Source: T1Sed10-7 sp047921175 (GTDB lineage: Bacteria > Actinomycetota > Nitriliruptoria > Nitriliruptorales > Nitriliruptoraceae). From it: a stretch of 16,347 bases of DNA. Position 1 is the first letter of the stretch. Every line of letters begins with the position of its first letter. The notes beneath the pieces were generated by a model. The model saw nothing but the letters and a program-made list of their open reading frames with translations. It had not been told where the DNA came from and made no database searches. Location: the NCBI GenBank assembly GCA_047921175.1, contig JBLRWQ010000063.1, forward strand, positions 1 through 16,347. The letters are read 5' to 3'. Shown here in pieces: positions 14,142 through 16,347 of this stretch. Made by a program: the position numbers and the translations under genes.

Positions 14142-15286
14142 CCCTGCCGGCCGCCGGTCCGAGCGTCGCGCTGGTCGAGACCTCGGAGCTGCTACCCGGG
14201 CTGCTGTCCTTCCCTGCCTGGGACGTGCTCGGGACCGCCGAGCGCATCTGGGCCCGTGATGCCGAGCGGCACCCCTTCGCCGTGCACCTGCACCTGGCCG
14301 GGCTGGACCTCGAGACCCTGGAGCCGGCCGCGCTCGACCGGGGCGACCTCGACCTCACTCGCCCGGGGCGCCCTGAGGACCGCCGCCTGGCCAAGGCGCT
14401 GGTCCAGCGGGCGGTCGCGGACGGCCGCGTGGTGTTCCTGCTCGGTCCGGACGATGACCGCCTGGCCCTGGCGCTGGCCGGGATGGCCGCCGAGCACGAC
14501 CTCGAGCTGGAGCTGGTCCTGCTGGCCCAGCAGCCGCCGGGGACCGAGCTGCTGCGGATCGTCGAGGTGATGCAGCGGCTTCGTGACCCCGAGCACGGCT
14601 GTCCCTGGGACCTCGAGCAGGATCACCACACGCTCCTGCGCTACCTCATCGAGGAGACCTACGAGCTCGTCGCTGCGGTCGAGGAGGGTGACGACCACGA
14701 CCTCGTCGAGGAGCTGGGGGACGTGCTGCTGCAGGTGGTGTTCCACGCCCGCATCGCCCAGGACCGTGGGGCCTTCTCGATCGACGACGTCGCGCGGGGG
14801 ATCGCGGACAAGCTGGTACGCCGGCACCCGCACGTGTTCGCCGACGGCGATGCGTCCACCGCCGAGGAGGTCCAGACCCGCTGGGATGCGCTCAAGGCGG
14901 CAGAGAAGGGTCGCGAGGGCCCGTTCGACGGCGTGCCGGCCACGGGCCCGGGACTCGAGCTGCTCACCACCCTGCAGCGCAAGGCGGCCAAGCGTGGGCT
15001 GCTCGTCGACGGTCCCTCCCCCGCGCTGCAGTCGGTCGCCGACGCGGCGATGGCGGCCGGCGCCGTCCCGGTGGACGAGCGCCTGCCGGCCATCGGCCGG
15101 CTGCTCGACGCGGTCGTGCGCCTGGCACGTGAGCTGGAGGTCGACGCGGAGGCGGCCGCACGGGCGGCGGCACGTGAGCGCCGCGCTCGCACCGAGGCGG
15201 CGCTCGCCCACGGTCGTGCTCACGGGGCCGAGCCGGACGAGGTCGCCCCGGAGGAGTTCCGGTCCTGGTGGGACGCGGTCGACTGA
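14138..15286 (+). CDS. mazG: Nucleoside triphosphate pyrophosphohydrolase MazG, with N-terminal extension
   Basis: This 382-residue protein hydrolyses NTPs or dNTPs to NMP and diphosphate, clearing abnormal nucleotides. The MazG domain covers about 143-255: MQRLRDPEHGCPWDLEQDHH, then EETYE (172-176) and EELGD (191-195), which provide the acidic Mg2+ ligands of the EExxE-ExxD fold, then VVFHARIAQDRGAFSIDDV and KLVRRHPHVF. Residues 1-140 are not a second MazG domain; LLSFPAWDVLGTAERIWARD may be a decayed or diverged tetrapyrrole-methylase-like part, as seen in YabN/MazG fusions. After the domain come GPFDGVPATGPGLELLTTLQ, matching the C-terminal half of long MazG proteins, and an Ala/Arg-rich helix. 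The GTG start lies inside the previous gene's stop (GTGA). Its place before eno is a conserved actinobacterial feature. Confidence 0.92.
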   Translation: MTLPAAGPSVALVETSELLPGLLSFPAWDVLGTAERIWARDAERHPFAVHLHLAGLDLETLEPAALDRGDLDLTRPGRPEDRRLAKALVQRAVADGRVVFLLGPDDDRLALALAGMAAEHDLELELVLLAQQPPGTELLRIVEVMQRLRDPEHGCPWDLEQDHHTLLRYLIEETYELVAAVEEGDDHDLVEELGDVLLQVVFHARIAQDRGAFSIDDVARGIADKLVRRHPHVFADGDASTAEEVQTRWDALKAAEKGREGPFDGVPATGPGLELLTTLQRKAAKRGLLVDGPSPALQSVADAAMAAGAVPVDERLPAIGRLLDAVVRLARELEVDAEAAARAAARERRARTEAALAHGRAHGAEPDEVAPEEFRSWWDAVD

Positions 15287-15360
15287 GGCGGGCGGTGCCG
15301 GGCTGGCACGGCCGGCTCGGCAGCGGCCACCGTTGCGGTATCGCCCCGTCCGTCGGGCCG

Positions 15361-15389
15361 GGCGGCGGTCCCTGTCCGGGACCGCCGCC
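15361..15389 (+). terminator. Perfect 12-bp stem-loop after mazG
   Basis: GGCGGCGGTCCC (15361-15372) pairs with GGGACCGCCGCC (15378-15389) without mismatch around the loop TGTCC. It lies 74 bases after the mazG stop and is followed by GTTCACT. It is the cleanest terminator-like structure in the window and separates the lipoprotein-mazG unit from the zinc-ribbon gene. Confidence 0.65.
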
Positions 15390-15395
15390 GTTCAC

Positions 15396-15401
15396 TAGCA
15401 T
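15396..15401 (+). promoter_or_regulatory. Possible -10 element of the zinc-ribbon protein gene
   Basis: TAGCAT fits TANNNT and lies 6 bases after the stem-loop. A start near 15408 leaves a leader of about 24 bases carrying GGAGGA before the GTG at 15432. Confidence 0.4.
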
Positions 15402-15431
15402 CGCTGGCAACGCGACCCGTTGGAGGATGCC

Positions 15432-15923
15432 GTGCCGCCGAAGCGTTGCCCGGAGTGCGGCCGCTTCCTCGCCAACGACCTGGTGACCTCGCTCACCGAC
15501 GCCCCCGCGCCCTGCCCGCGCTGCGGGATCGAGCTCCGGCCCGAGACGATCATCGGGGGCGAGCGGGCCCGGCGGCCTCGCCCGTCGGCTCCGACCGCCG
15601 CCGCCGCAGCCGCCGTGCCGAGCACCGACGCCGCCGGCTCCATCCGGCCCCCCGACCTCGACCCGCAGGCCGTCCAGACCCGCGACGAGGACGTCCTCGC
15701 CGGCTGGGACGTCGGCGCCGACGCCGAGGAGGTCGCCTCCTGGCGACGCGACCAGCGCCCGTTCCCCACCGACACCGTCATCGTGGTCGGTGCGTCCGTG
15801 GGCGCAGGGCTGCTCGGCGCCCTGCTCGCCGACGAGCACCCCGTCCGCTGGACCGCCGTTGGTGCGCTGGGCGGGGCACTCGGCGCCGGGGCGGCCCGAC
15901 GGATCTGGGAGCTGCGCGGGTGA
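15432..15923 (+). CDS. Small zinc-ribbon membrane protein, function unknown
   Basis: I do not recognise this 163-residue protein. It starts with KRCPECGRFL and has CPRCG 19 residues on (Cys6, Cys9, Cys28, Cys31), a zinc-ribbon made of two CxxC knuckles. A Pro/Ala/Asp-rich linker follows (about 40-110). The C-terminus has two short Gly/Ala-rich hydrophobic segments (about 116-133 and 141-155) and a basic end, so it may sit in the membrane with the ribbon in the cytoplasm. The GTG at 15432 has GGAGGA at 15422-15427 (4-base gap). It lies alone between mazG and eno, with a terminator before it and the eno promoter after it. It has no visible link to the zinc locus other than proximity. Confidence 0.75.
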   Translation: MPPKRCPECGRFLANDLVTSLTDAPAPCPRCGIELRPETIIGGERARRPRPSAPTAAAAAAVPSTDAAGSIRPPDLDPQAVQTRDEDVLAGWDVGADAEEVASWRRDQRPFPTDTVIVVGASVGAGLLGALLADEHPVRWTAVGALGGALGAGAARRIWELRG

Positions 15924-15974
15924 CCCGGACCCGGGATGCGACCCCACGCGGCGCTGTTCTTCCTGTTGCAGATG

Positions 15975-16004
15975 TTGTACGAGTGCACGGCCGTCACGTA
16001 GGGT
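15975..16004 (+). promoter_or_regulatory. Promoter of eno
   Basis: TTGTAC (15975-15980) and TAGGGT (15999-16004) are separated by 18 bases, a fair -35/-10 pair in a locally less GC-rich stretch. The -10 lies inside a small inverted repeat, GTCAC-GTAGG-GTGAC (15993-16007). A start near 16011 would leave a leader of about 48 bases. Confidence 0.5.
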
Positions 16005-16058
16005 GACCCGCAGCGCCGCTGCGGTGACCCGGGCACGTGCCTGACCACCGAGGGACCC

Positions 16059-16347
16059 ATGGATATGTCCACCATCACCAACGTCCACGCCCGCGAGATC
16101 CTCGACAGCCGCGGCAACCCCACCGTCGAGGTGGAGGTCACCGTCGGCTACGGCGAGGTCATCGGTCGCGCCGGTGTGCCTTCCGGCGCCTCCACCGGTG
16201 AGGCCGAGGCCGTCGAACTGCGGGATGGCGACGCCGGCCGCTACCTCGGCAAGGGCGTCACCAAGGCCGTCGCCAACGTCAACGACCGGATCGCGCCGGA
16301 GCTGATCGGCTTCGACGTCACCCGCCAGCGCGACGTCGACGCACTGA
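16059..16347 (+). CDS. eno: Enolase, N-terminal part, cut by window end
   Basis: The first 96 residues of enolase are present, the glycolytic enzyme that converts 2-phosphoglycerate to phosphoenolpyruvate. It is cytosolic and usually a component of the RNA degradosome in bacteria that have one. The N-terminal domain is clear: NVHAREILDSRGNPTVEVEV, then VPSGASTGEAEAVELRD, the mobile loop that closes over the active site, then YLGKGVTKAVANVN. The ATG at 16059 has GAGGG at 16050-16054. A second in-frame ATG at 16065 (MSTITNV) is closer to the usual family start and may be used instead. The catalytic barrel lies outside the window. The gene is preceded by its own promoter-like pair. Confidence 0.96.
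   Translation, partial: MDMSTITNVHAREILDSRGNPTVEVEVTVGYGEVIGRAGVPSGASTGEAEAVELRDGDAGRYLGKGVTKAVANVNDRIAPELIGFDVTRQRDVDAL

Noticed and set aside
1..16347. Search by eye for CRISPR arrays, transposases, integrases, attachment sites, tRNA or rRNA genes
   Set aside because: None seen. The inverted repeats found are short intergenic stem-loops consistent with terminators or operators.

Overview
The window is high-GC, gene-dense chromosomal DNA from an actinobacterium. Three things point there: codon third positions are strongly G/C, there is a DUF4191 protein (a family I know only from Actinomycetota), and the housekeeping order prs - rplY - pth - mfd - (lipoprotein) - mazG - eno matches the block I remember from Mycobacterium and Streptomyces. 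Cell-surface lipoproteins with clear lipoboxes fit too. A deep-branching lineage such as Nitriliruptoria or Euzebyales is possible, but the sequence alone does not decide it.

Layout. Positions 1-2330: the 3' end of PRPP synthetase (prs), two stem-loops, then a + strand run of ribosomal protein bL25 (rplY), peptidyl-tRNA hydrolase (pth) and a DUF4191 membrane protein. Mfd (2336-5878) starts five bases after the DUF4191 stop. Positions 5879-7292: a stem-loop-rich gap and a + strand membrane protein of unknown function with a Gly/Pro-rich tail. It converges on a minus-strand MFS transporter (7365-8630), with a stem-loop between them. The MFS gene is divergent from an exodeoxyribonuclease III-type enzyme (8709-9488) that appears to be leaderless.

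Positions 9496-12939 form a zinc-uptake locus. The ATPase gene (znuC-like, minus strand) is divergent from the binding lipoprotein gene (znuA-like, +), and an 11-bp-per-arm imperfect palindrome lies between them. The permease gene (znuB-like, +) follows znuA after a strong stem-loop. A Fur/Zur-family repressor gene (minus) overlaps the end of the permease gene tail to tail. The inferred model is that Zur with bound zinc sits on the palindrome and represses both divergent transcripts.

Positions 13083-15286: a parvulin/SurA-type lipoprotein gene overlaps mazG by four bases (GTGA), so the two are probably translationally coupled. A perfect 12-bp stem-loop ends this unit. A small zinc-ribbon membrane protein (15432-15923) and the 5' end of enolase (eno, cut by the window edge) complete the window.

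Many intergenic regions carry a TANNNT hexamer at a plausible -10 distance (TAGCGT, TAGGCT, TAGACT, TAGCAT, TAGGGT). At two genes (xth and zur) it lies 6-7 bases before the ATG, which is the signature of leaderless transcripts. I saw no tRNA, rRNA, CRISPR array, insertion sequence or prophage gene. Most of the window is conserved core genome. The least described parts are the split zinc locus and the two unknown membrane proteins.
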